A stretch of DNA of 59,869 nt from Actinomadura sp. KC06 (lineage in GTDB: Bacteria; Actinomycetota; Actinomycetes; Streptosporangiales; Streptosporangiaceae): contig NZ_SMKT01000040.1 of the NCBI RefSeq assembly GCF_004348735.1, positions 1 through 59,869 on the forward strand, in the 5' to 3' direction. The notes beneath the pieces were generated by a model. The model saw nothing but the letters and a program-made list of their open reading frames with translations. It made no database searches and was not told the DNA's origin. The position numbers were made by a program, and so were the translations under genes. Below, in pieces: positions 9,164 through 16,856 of the stretch; the stretch's first letter is position 1; every line of letters begins with the position of its first letter.

Positions 9164-9420
9164 TCGCCCCGCCACACGACGGCGCCCGTGGACGCGTCCC
9201 GCCACGCTTCGCCGACCGTCCGCAGGTCGACGTAGGCGGCGGTGCCGTCCGGCGCGAGCGCGACCCGCCGCACCTTCCCGGACGCCCCCTCCTCGAACCC
9301 CCGCAACGCGCGGTGCACATGCCTGATGGCAACGTCCCGATCGTCAGTGACGCCGCATTGGCCCGCGTTCACCGTGAACACGTCCCATGCGAACAACTGA
9401 TTGTTTTCCGGCGTGCGCAC
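9160..9420 (-). CDS. Small hypothetical protein next to XRE regulator
   Basis: The 86-residue product has a GTG start with GGAGG 5 nt before it. The sequence begins with ENNQLFAWDVFTVNAGQC and contains a likely beta-rich YVDLRTVGEAWRD segment. No known domain is recognised. It lies 130 nt downstream of the XRE-TPR gene and is translationally coupled to the next small gene, suggesting the two products act together. Pairs of small proteins behind XRE regulators are frequent in actinomycetes, but I cannot assign a function. Confidence 0.65.
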   Translation of the reverse strand: MRTPENNQLFAWDVFTVNAGQCGVTDDRDVAIRHVHRALRGFEEGASGKVRRVALAPDGTAAYVDLRTVGEAWRDASTGAVVWRGE

Positions 9421-9550
9421 TCTGCCCTCCAGAACGTAGTGGGTTCGTCACGGAGAGCTTGGTGCCGGTGATGTGGGGTGAGGGGCACGCTTCGCGCCCG
9501 CAGGTGGAGGGGTGCGAGGTGCGCCCCTGATGCCGGGGTGCGGGGTGCGG

Positions 9551-10783
9551 TCAGACGGGGAGGTCGAGGAGGTGGGCGAACGTGCGGGCGCGGCGGTCGA
9601 TCATGGGGCCGCCGTGGTCGACGGCGTCGGACGCCATTTGGCGTGCTTGGGGCGAGTAGTGCACCGAGTCGTTGCAGACGGGGTAGGCGCGTTCGAGCCA
9701 GTCGAGGGTGGCGGAGTAGTCGCGGCGCTGGTGGTAGGTGCGGGCCGTTTCGACCATGAGGCGGGCGCGCCGTTCGCGGCTCGGGATGGTGTCGGGGTCG
9801 ATGCGCTGGGCCTCGTCGCGGGCGGCGGAGGATTTGGAGAGGTCGGCGCGGACGGAGACCGCGTGGACGGCGACGTTCGACGTGCCGAACTGCGTCCACG
9901 GGTGGTGGTAGCCGGAGGGCAGGCGTTCGGCCGTGGCCTGGGCGTCGTCCAGGTGGCGGAGCGCGTCGCCCTCCCGGCCGTCGCGGGCGCTGGTCGTGGC
10001 GGCGTGGAGTTGGAGGGCGCCATACATGGCTTGCAGTTCGATGGGGCCGTCTTCCAGGCGCGGCTTGATGATGGCCGACGCCTCGGTGACGAGGTCGACC
10101 GCGCCGTCGAGGTCGCCCATCGAGCGTTGGACGATCGCCAGGGTCCAGGCCGCGCCTGCCAGAGGTATCGGTTGGTCCGCGGCGTGGGCGGCGGTGAGGC
10201 TGCGGTCGGCGACGACCCAGATCAGTTCGGGTTCGGCCGCCCAGACGATCTCGTGCTGGACGAGGGCGTAGACGTCCGAGAGCAGGGCGTTTGCGGTTCT
10301 GTATTCGTCGGGCTGGCGCGCGGCGACGCGGGCGTCGCGGAGGAGGGCGGGAAGGACGCGGCCGACGTCGGTGCGGTGGGTGGGCGAGCCGTGCCACAGT
10401 CGCCATGCCTGCGAAATGCGGGCGGAGAGAGTGGGGATGTCCACATGTGATGCCGGGGCGGTGAGGAGGGGCTCGCGGACGGCGTCGCGGATCGCCGGGA
10501 TCGCCCCGTGGGGAATGCGGGAGAACGAGGCGAGCGGGATGGACGCCGCGTCGCCGAGATCCATGTCTGTTCCGGCGAGTAGGGCGACGTCGCCCACGCC
10601 GAGCGCCTCGGCCAGCCTGACCAAGGTGGGGAGGCGGGGCGGGAGGCGGCGGCCGGTCTCGATGCCCTTGAGCCAGGACGCGGACTTGCCGACCAGCCCG
10701 GCGAGCGTGGGACGCGTGAGGCCCTTGCGCTCACGGAGGACCTGAATGCGCTCGCCCGTGGGCCTTCCCGCCAGATCGTCCAT
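9551..10783 (-). CDS. XRE-family regulator with TPR-like C-terminal region
   Basis: The 410-residue protein has an N-terminal helix-turn-helix (about residues 10-65; RKGLTRPTLAGLVGKSASWL and the recognition segment GIETGRRLPP). A long alpha-helical region follows, with repeated A/L-rich pairs (GAAWTLAIVQRSMGDLDGAV, ARTYHQRRDYSATLDWLERA) typical of tetratricopeptide arrays. Such proteins are cytoplasmic DNA-binding regulators, often responding to peptides or protein partners. It starts 25 nt after the DUF1648 gene stop, so it is probably in one transcript with GntR and DUF1648. The two small genes downstream are candidate partners or targets. Confidence 0.88.
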   Translation of the reverse strand: MDDLAGRPTGERIQVLRERKGLTRPTLAGLVGKSASWLKGIETGRRLPPRLPTLVRLAEALGVGDVALLAGTDMDLGDAASIPLASFSRIPHGAIPAIRDAVREPLLTAPASHVDIPTLSARISQAWRLWHGSPTHRTDVGRVLPALLRDARVAARQPDEYRTANALLSDVYALVQHEIVWAAEPELIWVVADRSLTAAHAADQPIPLAGAAWTLAIVQRSMGDLDGAVDLVTEASAIIKPRLEDGPIELQAMYGALQLHAATTSARDGREGDALRHLDDAQATAERLPSGYHHPWTQFGTSNVAVHAVSVRADLSKSSAARDEAQRIDPDTIPSRERRARLMVETARTYHQRRDYSATLDWLERAYPVCNDSVHYSPQARQMASDAVDHGGPMIDRRARTFAHLLDLPV

Positions 10784-10808
10784 GAGTCCAGGCTAGGCGC
10801 AGGTTTCG

Positions 10809-11792
10809 TCAGCGGGGGGTGTGTTCGCGGAGGGTGTTGAGCAGGGCCGCGCCTCGGTCGGCGTCGTCGACGCTGACGACGAAATCCCGTCCGGTGCCGG
10901 TCTGTCTGACCACCAGGCAGGGGCCACCGCGTAGCATCAGGACGGTGTGGTCCGGTGTGATCCGGTAGCCCCACCCGCCGACCTGGGTCGGCCGGAACTC
11001 GGCCTCGTACGCCGAGACCACGCGGTCCAGCGGGATGCGCTTGGCCGGAAGGCCCGGCAGGCCGAGCCGCACCTGCAGCCCGCGCTCGTCCACCAGCACG
11101 CGCACCGAGGTGAGGGCCGACAGGACCAGGGCCGTGAACAGCAACGAACCGCTGATCATGAGCACGAAGCTGAGATCCGGATCCTCCTCCGTCACCAGCG
11201 GGCCCATGCTCGACAGGGTGAGGACGCCGCCGGCCCACGGAATCCAGCGGTTGTGGCAGTAGCCGATCCATACCGTGCGCTCGTGCCTGTCCAGCGGGAT
11301 CCGCGCCGTCTCCGGCGGCTCGGCTCCCTCTGGCCGGTGGTCCGGGCCGCGCGAGCCCGCCCAGTAACCGAAGGTCCCGCCGAGCAGTAGCGCGGTCAGC
11401 ACCAGCACGACGTGCCACCAGGGAATGGACGTCTCACGCCAGTCGGTCGCTCCCGCGTTGACGGCGATGGTGGAGTACTGGATCGCGCCGAAGAAGCCCA
11501 GGCCGCCGCCCAGCACCGCGCCCATCGAGCCGCGCAGCATCCGGCGCGGCCACCCGTAAAGCCCGATCCCCAATGCGATCGCGCATGCCACGAGCCAGGG
11601 GACCGTCCCGGACCCGCGAAGGTCCGAGGACGGAACCCACCGGTCGGCCTGGCCGTTCGGCCCCCAGTGGACGGCGATCTTGTCCGGCAGCGCGTCCCCG
11701 AACATGTCCGGGAGCGTCCACAGCAGCGCGGCCCCGGCTCCGGCCGCCGCACCGACGACCACCACCGGCCACACGTATCGTCCTCTGCCCAT
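10809..11792 (-). CDS. DUF1648-containing multi-pass membrane protein
   Basis: The 327-residue protein opens with a hydrophobic helix followed by LPDKIAVHWGPNGQADRW, the DUF1648 signature also found in SdpI-type immunity proteins. Five or more further hydrophobic segments follow. A C-terminal soluble domain (RVLVDERGLQVRLGLPGLPA, then ETEYR-like strands) resembles a PH-like domain. Its start was set at the ATG 11792, with GGGAG upstream. It directly follows the YtrA-type GntR gene (22-nt gap), a pairing in which the repressor normally controls the membrane protein. A role in envelope stress or antimicrobial resistance is inference only. Confidence 0.8.
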   Translation of the reverse strand: MGRGRYVWPVVVVGAAAGAGAALLWTLPDMFGDALPDKIAVHWGPNGQADRWVPSSDLRGSGTVPWLVACAIALGIGLYGWPRRMLRGSMGAVLGGGLGFFGAIQYSTIAVNAGATDWRETSIPWWHVVLVLTALLLGGTFGYWAGSRGPDHRPEGAEPPETARIPLDRHERTVWIGYCHNRWIPWAGGVLTLSSMGPLVTEEDPDLSFVLMISGSLLFTALVLSALTSVRVLVDERGLQVRLGLPGLPAKRIPLDRVVSAYEAEFRPTQVGGWGYRITPDHTVLMLRGGPCLVVRQTGTGRDFVVSVDDADRGAALLNTLREHTPR

Positions 11793-11814
11793 CGCTCTCA
11801 ACTCCCGGACGCTC

Positions 11815-12156
11815 TCAGGCGGTCTCGATCATCTCGACCAGTTCGTCCCGGGACAGGCCGAGCCGGGCGGCCTCCGCGACGATCTGCCGTACCTGCTCGG
11901 TGAACTCCCCGTACTCGGGACCGGCCACGACCCGGATGCCCCGGCCGCGGCGGAACTCCAGCAGGCCCTCGTCGCGCAGCTGGCGCAGGGCGCGCAGCAC
12001 GGTGTTGGGGTTCAGGTCGAGCATCGCGGCCAGGTCACGCGCGGGGGGCAGGCCGCCGCCGACCGCGCACTCTCCCTCGGCGATGGCACGCCGGATCGCC
12101 GAGGCCACCTGCTCGTGCAGTGGCCGCGGATCACCCTTCGGCAACCTCAGCAACAT
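11815..12156 (-). CDS. GntR family transcriptional regulator, YtrA type
   Basis: The 113-residue protein has a winged helix (PLHEQVASAIRRAIAEGE, then LPPARDLAAMLDLNPNTVLR) and only a short C-terminal region of about 40 residues, as in the YtrA subfamily, which regulates neighbouring transport or membrane genes. The start at 12156 was chosen because it gives MLLRLPKGDPRPLHEQ, the normal family N-terminus. A perfect 10+10 palindrome covers this start codon, which predicts autorepression. The first gene after it encodes the DUF1648 membrane protein. Confidence 0.9.
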   Translation of the reverse strand: MLLRLPKGDPRPLHEQVASAIRRAIAEGECAVGGGLPPARDLAAMLDLNPNTVLRALRQLRDEGLLEFRRGRGIRVVAGPEYGEFTEQVRQIVAEAARLGLSRDELVEMIETA

Positions 12157-12180
12157 GGTGCTAATGAAGATAGCACCATG
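12154..12180 (-). promoter_or_regulatory. Palindromic operator over the GntR start codon
   Basis: CATGGTGCTA, 7-nt spacer ATGAAGA, TAGCACCATG: perfect 10-bp arms. The right-hand arm on the minus strand contains the GntR start codon, so a bound repressor would block transcription start and possibly a leaderless message. Confidence 0.8.
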
Positions 12181-12275
12181 TCGTTCAAGCGTCACCCCCC
12201 GGCATAATCGGCGAAGCGCGTCACAGTCGGAGGGCGCTGGCATCATGTGGCTGGACCTCCGGACGAGGGAGCGGG

Positions 12276-14411
12276 ATGACGGACGAGCCCAAGGGCGTCC
12301 TGCGGGACGCTCACTCGCTGCTGGGTGCCGCGCGTGACCTGCTGGCCGATCATCGGCGGGCCGTGTCGGAGGTGCAGAGTGCGCTGAAGCCGTTGCGGGT
12401 GGAGGCGGCGCGGGCGCAGTTGCGGGCGATTCCGCTGGCTCGGCTGAAGGACGTCACGGACGGACGGCTCCGGCTCGGGCCTTTGGAAGAGGCCGGGTTC
12501 GCGAGTGTTGCCGATGTGCTGGAGGCGACGCGGTACCGGCTGCAGCTGCTGCCGGGGATCGGGCCGCAGACCGCGCAGCAGCTCCACGCGGCGGCGGGCG
12601 GGCTGGCGGACGCGGCCGAGCAGTCGGTGGGCGTCCGGATCGACGTGGAGCGGCGGGACGAGGTGACGACGCCGCTGGTCATCGCGTTGCACCGGCTGGT
12701 GAACGCGGGGCCCGAGCTGCCACGTGCGCGGGCCGCCGCTCAGGAGGTCGAGCAGCGGTTCGGGCCGCTCGTGCGGGACGCGCGGCCGCTGGCTTCGTGG
12801 TGGCGGAAGATCTTCGCGCGGCCGTCGCGGCGGGAGCGGGCGCGGGAGGCGGTCGATCAGCTGGCGGAGGCGTTGCGGGTCGAGGAGGAGCGGGATTCGC
12901 GGCTGCTGATGTCGCAGGGCTCGGTCGATCTGCTGCGGCCTGCCGTTTCGGGCGATGAGGCGTGGATCGACTTCGAGTTGCGGGCCGCTGACTATCAGAC
13001 CCTGCTGGCCGATCTCGCGGCGCTGGTGCCCGAGCGGGAGGCGGCGGAGGGGTTCCTGCCGGGCGATCTGGCGGCGCGGGTGAAGAGCCAGCCGCTGGAC
13101 GACGGGTTCCGGCGGGTCTCGCTGCGCGGGTACCAGTCGTTCGGGGCGCGGTTCGCGCTCGTCCAGCGGCGGGTGATCCTGGGCGACGAGATGGGGCTGG
13201 GGAAGACCATTCAGGCGATCGCGGCGATGGCGCATTTGCGGGCTCAGGGGGCGACGCATTTTCTTGTCGCTTGTCCAGCGAGTGTGTTGATTAACTGGGT
13301 GCGGGAGATCGAGTCGCGTTGCACGCTGGCGGCGCACCCCCTGCACGGGTCGGGGCGGCAGAGCGCGTTGAAGAAGTGGGCCGAGGACGGCGGGATCGCC
13401 GTTACGACGCTCGCCACGCTCCATTCGCTGGACGTGCCGGAGCACGTGAATCTCGGGATGTTCGTGGTGGACGAGGCCCATTACGCCAAGAATCACGAGA
13501 CGCGGCGTGCTCAGGCCGTCGCGTATTGGTGCAAGCGGACGGAGAATGTTCTCTTTCTGACCGGAACGCCGATGGAGAACCGGGTCGAGGAGTTCCGCAG
13601 TCTGGTCGCGCATTTGCGGCCGGAGGTGGCTAAGCAGATCCGGCCGCATGACGCGGCGGTGGGGGCGCGGGCGTTCCGGTCGGCGGTCTCACCGGTCTAC
13701 CTGCGGCGCAACCAGCGGGACGTGCTCGTCGAGCTGCCCGAGGTCGTGTATGTGGACGAGCTGGAGGAATTCAGCAGGGCCGACGCCAGGGCCTATCGGC
13801 GGGCCGTGGCCGAGGGCAATTTCATGGCGATGCGCAGGGCCGCTTATGCCGTCCCGAAGAAGTCGGCGAAGCTCGACCGGCTGGTGGAGCTGGTCGAGGA
13901 GGCGGCGGCGAACGAGCTCAAGGTCGTGATCTTCTCCTATTTCCGGGACGTGCTGGCCGCCGTCCAGGCCGCGCTGCCGAACGCTCGCGGGCCGATCTCG
14001 GGTGACGTTCCGCCGGTGAGACGCCAGGAACTCGTCGACGCTTTCACCGCCGCCTCTGGCCACACCGTTCTTCTGGCGCAGATCCAGGCGGGCGGGGTCG
14101 GGCTGAATCTGCAGGCCGCGTCCGTCGTGATCATCTGCGAGCCGCAGGTGAAGCCGACGATGGAAACGCAGGCGATCGCCCGCGCCCACCGGATGGGGCA
14201 GGTGCGGACCGTCCAGGTCCACCGGCTGCTGACGCCCGGCAGCGTGGACGAGCGAATGCTGGAGATTCTGCAGCTCAAGACCAGGCTGTTCGACGAGTAC
14301 GCGCGCCGGAGCGATCTCGCTGAGCGGACGCCGGACGCGGTCGACATCTCCGAGCAGGCCCTCGCGCGGCAGATCGTCCAGGAGGAGCAGGAGCGTCTCG
14401 CCGCGTCCTGA
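12276..14411 (+). CDS. SNF2-family DNA-dependent ATPase/helicase
   Basis: The 711-residue protein has an unusual N-terminal third without the bacterial SNF2 zinc finger. It carries a helix-hairpin-helix-like segment (LLPGIGPQTAQQLHAAA, around 90-110). The SNF2 motor follows: Walker A DEMGLGKT (around 304), the DEAH box VVDEAHYAKN (around 397-406), LTGTPMENRVEEF, and in the second RecA lobe GGVGLNLQAA and RAHRMGQ. Family proteins translocate on double-stranded DNA and remodel protein-DNA complexes; the bacterial role is usually in repair or transcription. It begins 96 nt from the GntR operator on the opposite strand and has its own GAGGGAG ribosome site. Confidence 0.92.
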   Translation: MTDEPKGVLRDAHSLLGAARDLLADHRRAVSEVQSALKPLRVEAARAQLRAIPLARLKDVTDGRLRLGPLEEAGFASVADVLEATRYRLQLLPGIGPQTAQQLHAAAGGLADAAEQSVGVRIDVERRDEVTTPLVIALHRLVNAGPELPRARAAAQEVEQRFGPLVRDARPLASWWRKIFARPSRRERAREAVDQLAEALRVEEERDSRLLMSQGSVDLLRPAVSGDEAWIDFELRAADYQTLLADLAALVPEREAAEGFLPGDLAARVKSQPLDDGFRRVSLRGYQSFGARFALVQRRVILGDEMGLGKTIQAIAAMAHLRAQGATHFLVACPASVLINWVREIESRCTLAAHPLHGSGRQSALKKWAEDGGIAVTTLATLHSLDVPEHVNLGMFVVDEAHYAKNHETRRAQAVAYWCKRTENVLFLTGTPMENRVEEFRSLVAHLRPEVAKQIRPHDAAVGARAFRSAVSPVYLRRNQRDVLVELPEVVYVDELEEFSRADARAYRRAVAEGNFMAMRRAAYAVPKKSAKLDRLVELVEEAAANELKVVIFSYFRDVLAAVQAALPNARGPISGDVPPVRRQELVDAFTAASGHTVLLAQIQAGGVGLNLQAASVVIICEPQVKPTMETQAIARAHRMGQVRTVQVHRLLTPGSVDERMLEILQLKTRLFDEYARRSDLAERTPDAVDISEQALARQIVQEEQERLAAS

Positions 14412-14523
14412 GGAGCGCCGCGTCTTGAGAGCGTCGCGTCCTGAGCGTCGCGTCCTGATCGGGGAAGAACCCGCCCCAGGCCGCTGTTCACGCGGACGAA
14501 CCAGGCGATCAGAGGGGTTGGCA

Positions 14524-14916
14524 ATGACCGAGGTCAGGGTGGAGCGCACCGAGGACGGGTTCCAGGCGGTCAACGACCGGGGCGCGAAGGTCGCCATCGG
14601 CGACTCGGACGCCGAGGGCGTCTTCACGCCGGTCGAGCTGCTGCTGGCCGCGCTCGGCGGCTGCGAGCTGGTGACCGTGGAGCCGCTGACCTCGCAGCGC
14701 GGGCACCGGATGGCGCGGCTCGCCGCGACCGTCCAGGCGGACAAGGTCGCGACGAGCACCCTCGGCACGATCACGATCACCTATGACGTCGAGCTCCCCG
14801 AAGGCGACGCGAAGGCCGAGGACGTGCTGAAGGCCGTGGCCGGGCGGGTGCACGAGAAGTACTGCACCGTCGGCAACGCCCTCCGGGAGCCCATGAAGGT
14901 CGAGCAGGTCGTCTGA
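14524..14916 (+). CDS. OsmC/Ohr family protein
   Basis: The 130-residue protein carries the two cysteines of OsmC-type thiol peroxidases, Cys47 in ALGGCELVTV and Cys114 in EKYCTVGNAL, within the expected alpha/beta layout. Such proteins reduce organic hydroperoxides in the cytoplasm using dithiol or lipoyl reductants. The ATG was chosen because AGGGG lies just before it; the longer reading frame upstream looks non-coding. It stands alone after the SNF2 gene and is convergent with the GH3 gene. Whether it is an Ohr- or YhfA-like member cannot be settled here. Confidence 0.88.
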   Translation: MTEVRVERTEDGFQAVNDRGAKVAIGDSDAEGVFTPVELLLAALGGCELVTVEPLTSQRGHRMARLAATVQADKVATSTLGTITITYDVELPEGDAKAEDVLKAVAGRVHEKYCTVGNALREPMKVEQVV

Positions 14917-15016
14917 GCCGAGGTCTCGCAGGCCCGGGCCGGGGCCCGGATGCGCCGATCGGGGGAGGCGGCGCACCCGGGCGGTCCGGGCGGTCTGGGC
15001 CGTCGAGCGGAGCTCG

Positions 15017-16759
15017 TCAGTAGCGCAGGCCGTGGCCGTATGGGTACAGGCCCTTGATCGTGACCGGCAGGCGTCCGCCCGGCTGCTCGCCGAAGACGAC
15101 GCGCGCGGCGGCCTTGTGCATGGTCAGGTCGATCCGCTGGGTGCGGGCGGTCGTCCCGTAGGTCGCGACGTACGCCTTGACGTCCGGGTAGGACGTGAGG
15201 TCGTACGGCAGCCCGATCGCGAGCGCCGCGACCGGCTTGCCCGTCGCCTGCAGCGCCTTGACGAGCTTGGCCTGGCCCGCGGGCAGCGGGCCGGACGAGA
15301 ACGTCGCGACGAGGATCCGGTCGGCGGACGCGGCCCGCTTGACGGCGTCGGCGATCTCCGCGTCGGTCGGGTTGGTCGTCACGGACTGCCAGGTCTCCAC
15401 CGGGCCGTCCGAGACGCCGGCGACCTCGTCCGCGAACACCTTGGTCTGGACGGCGCCCGCGACGAGCGTCCGGTCGTCGGATTCCGGGTCGAACGGGAGG
15501 ACGCCGCCGTCGTTGCGTACCAGGGTCGTCGCGGCGAGGCCCATGTTCAGGGCGCGCCGCTGGAACATCTGGTTGCCGGAGACCTTCTCGGCCGTCCTGG
15601 GGTCGGCGTAGCGGTGGTCGCCCACCTTGTACTTGCATTTGAGGCCGAGGATGCGCCGGACGGACTCGTCCACCCGCTCCCTGCTCAGCGACCCGTCGGC
15701 CAGGGCGTCGGCGAGCGCGTCGACCGCCTCGGCGTGGGTCTCGAACTCGCCGGTGGACATGATGACGTCCGCGCCCGCCTCGACCGCCATCACCGTGGCC
15801 TGGCGGGTGCCCCAGTTCTTGTCGATGGCGTCCATGTCCATGGCGTCGGTGACGATCAGGCCGTCGAAGCCCATCTCGTCGCGGAGCAGGCCGGTCAGGA
15901 CCTTGGGCGACAGCGTGGCGGGCAGGTCGGGGTCGATGGCCTTGACCACGACGTGCGCCGTCATGATCGAGTCGGCGCCGGCCTCGATGGCGCTGCGGAA
16001 CGGGGGCAGGTGCACCTTTTCGAGGGTCGCCCGGTCGTAGGTGACGGCGGGGAGCTCCAGGTGGCTGTCGAACTCGGTGTCGCCGTGCCCGGGGAAGTGC
16101 TTGGGCGTCGCGATCAGGCCGGCCTTGTTGTAGGTGCGCACCTGCGCCTCGACGAGGCCGGTCACCAGGTCGCTGCGCTCGCCGAACGACCGGACGCCGA
16201 TGATCGGGTTGGCGGGGTTGGTGTTGACGTCGGCGACCGGCGCGTAGCCCCAGTGGAAGCCCATCGCGCGGGCCTCCGCCGCGGTGATCACGGCGGCCTC
16301 GCGGGCGAGGCGGGGGTCGCGGGCGGCGCCGAGGCCCATCGCGTTGGGGAGCGGAGTCGTGCCCTCGCGGACGTTGTGGGTCGTGCCGAACTCGAAGTCG
16401 CCCGAGACGAGCAGCGGCATGCCGAGGCGGGTGTCCTGCGCCCATCGCTGCATCTGGTTGGCGTAGCGGGCGGCGATCCCGGGGTTCTCCGGCTCGTGGG
16501 TGAGGGTCGAGCCGATCTTCAGTTCCTGGATCGCGCGGCGGGTCTGGTCGTCGGGCATGCCGTCCGGTTTGACCCCGGTGGACACCATGACCATCTGACC
16601 GACCTTCTCGGCATCGGTCATCTTCGACAACTGGGCGTCGACGTCACAGGCCCGGCCGCCGCCGGGCGGCGCCTGCGCGTGGGCGGGCGGGGCCAGCGCC
16701 AGCCCCAGCGCCGCGACCGCGGCGATCGACACGAGTATTCGGCCACCGTTATTCATCAT
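15017..16759 (-). CDS. Secreted beta-N-acetylhexosaminidase, GH3 (NagZ type)
   Basis: The 580-residue product begins with a signal peptide (RILVSIAAVAALGLALAPPA, cleavage likely after AHA at 26-28). The GH3 catalytic barrel has the NagZ-specific loop KHFPGHGDTEFDSH (220-233), whose Asp231-His233 pair replaces the usual acid/base residue. The nucleophile Asp305 is in VTDAMDMD. A C-terminal GH3 C domain follows, ending in GLYPYGHGLRY. It should remove terminal GlcNAc from chitin or peptidoglycan fragments outside the cell. Two tandem ATGs exist; the first has GGAGG at good distance. A DasR-type operator lies 17 nt upstream, linking it to GlcNAc control. Confidence 0.93.
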   Translation of the reverse strand: MMNNGGRILVSIAAVAALGLALAPPAHAQAPPGGGRACDVDAQLSKMTDAEKVGQMVMVSTGVKPDGMPDDQTRRAIQELKIGSTLTHEPENPGIAARYANQMQRWAQDTRLGMPLLVSGDFEFGTTHNVREGTTPLPNAMGLGAARDPRLAREAAVITAAEARAMGFHWGYAPVADVNTNPANPIIGVRSFGERSDLVTGLVEAQVRTYNKAGLIATPKHFPGHGDTEFDSHLELPAVTYDRATLEKVHLPPFRSAIEAGADSIMTAHVVVKAIDPDLPATLSPKVLTGLLRDEMGFDGLIVTDAMDMDAIDKNWGTRQATVMAVEAGADVIMSTGEFETHAEAVDALADALADGSLSRERVDESVRRILGLKCKYKVGDHRYADPRTAEKVSGNQMFQRRALNMGLAATTLVRNDGGVLPFDPESDDRTLVAGAVQTKVFADEVAGVSDGPVETWQSVTTNPTDAEIADAVKRAASADRILVATFSSGPLPAGQAKLVKALQATGKPVAALAIGLPYDLTSYPDVKAYVATYGTTARTQRIDLTMHKAAARVVFGEQPGGRLPVTIKGLYPYGHGLRY

Positions 16760-16775
16760 GATCCTCCTCCGGCAT

Positions 16776-16791
16776 ATTGGTCTAGACCAGT
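16776..16791 (-). promoter_or_regulatory. DasR-responsive element (dre)
   Basis: ATTGGTCTAGACCAGT contains the perfect palindrome TGGTCTAGACCA and matches the streptomycete DasR consensus, with one mismatch between the two 8-nt arms. It sits 17 nt upstream of the GH3 start, where a repressor would block transcription. Confidence 0.83.
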
Positions 16792-16856
16792 CCATACCGG
16801 TGCTGGGATCAATGGTGAAAGTTGCCAAAAAGCGAGCCGTCTCGTGCGGACGACGG

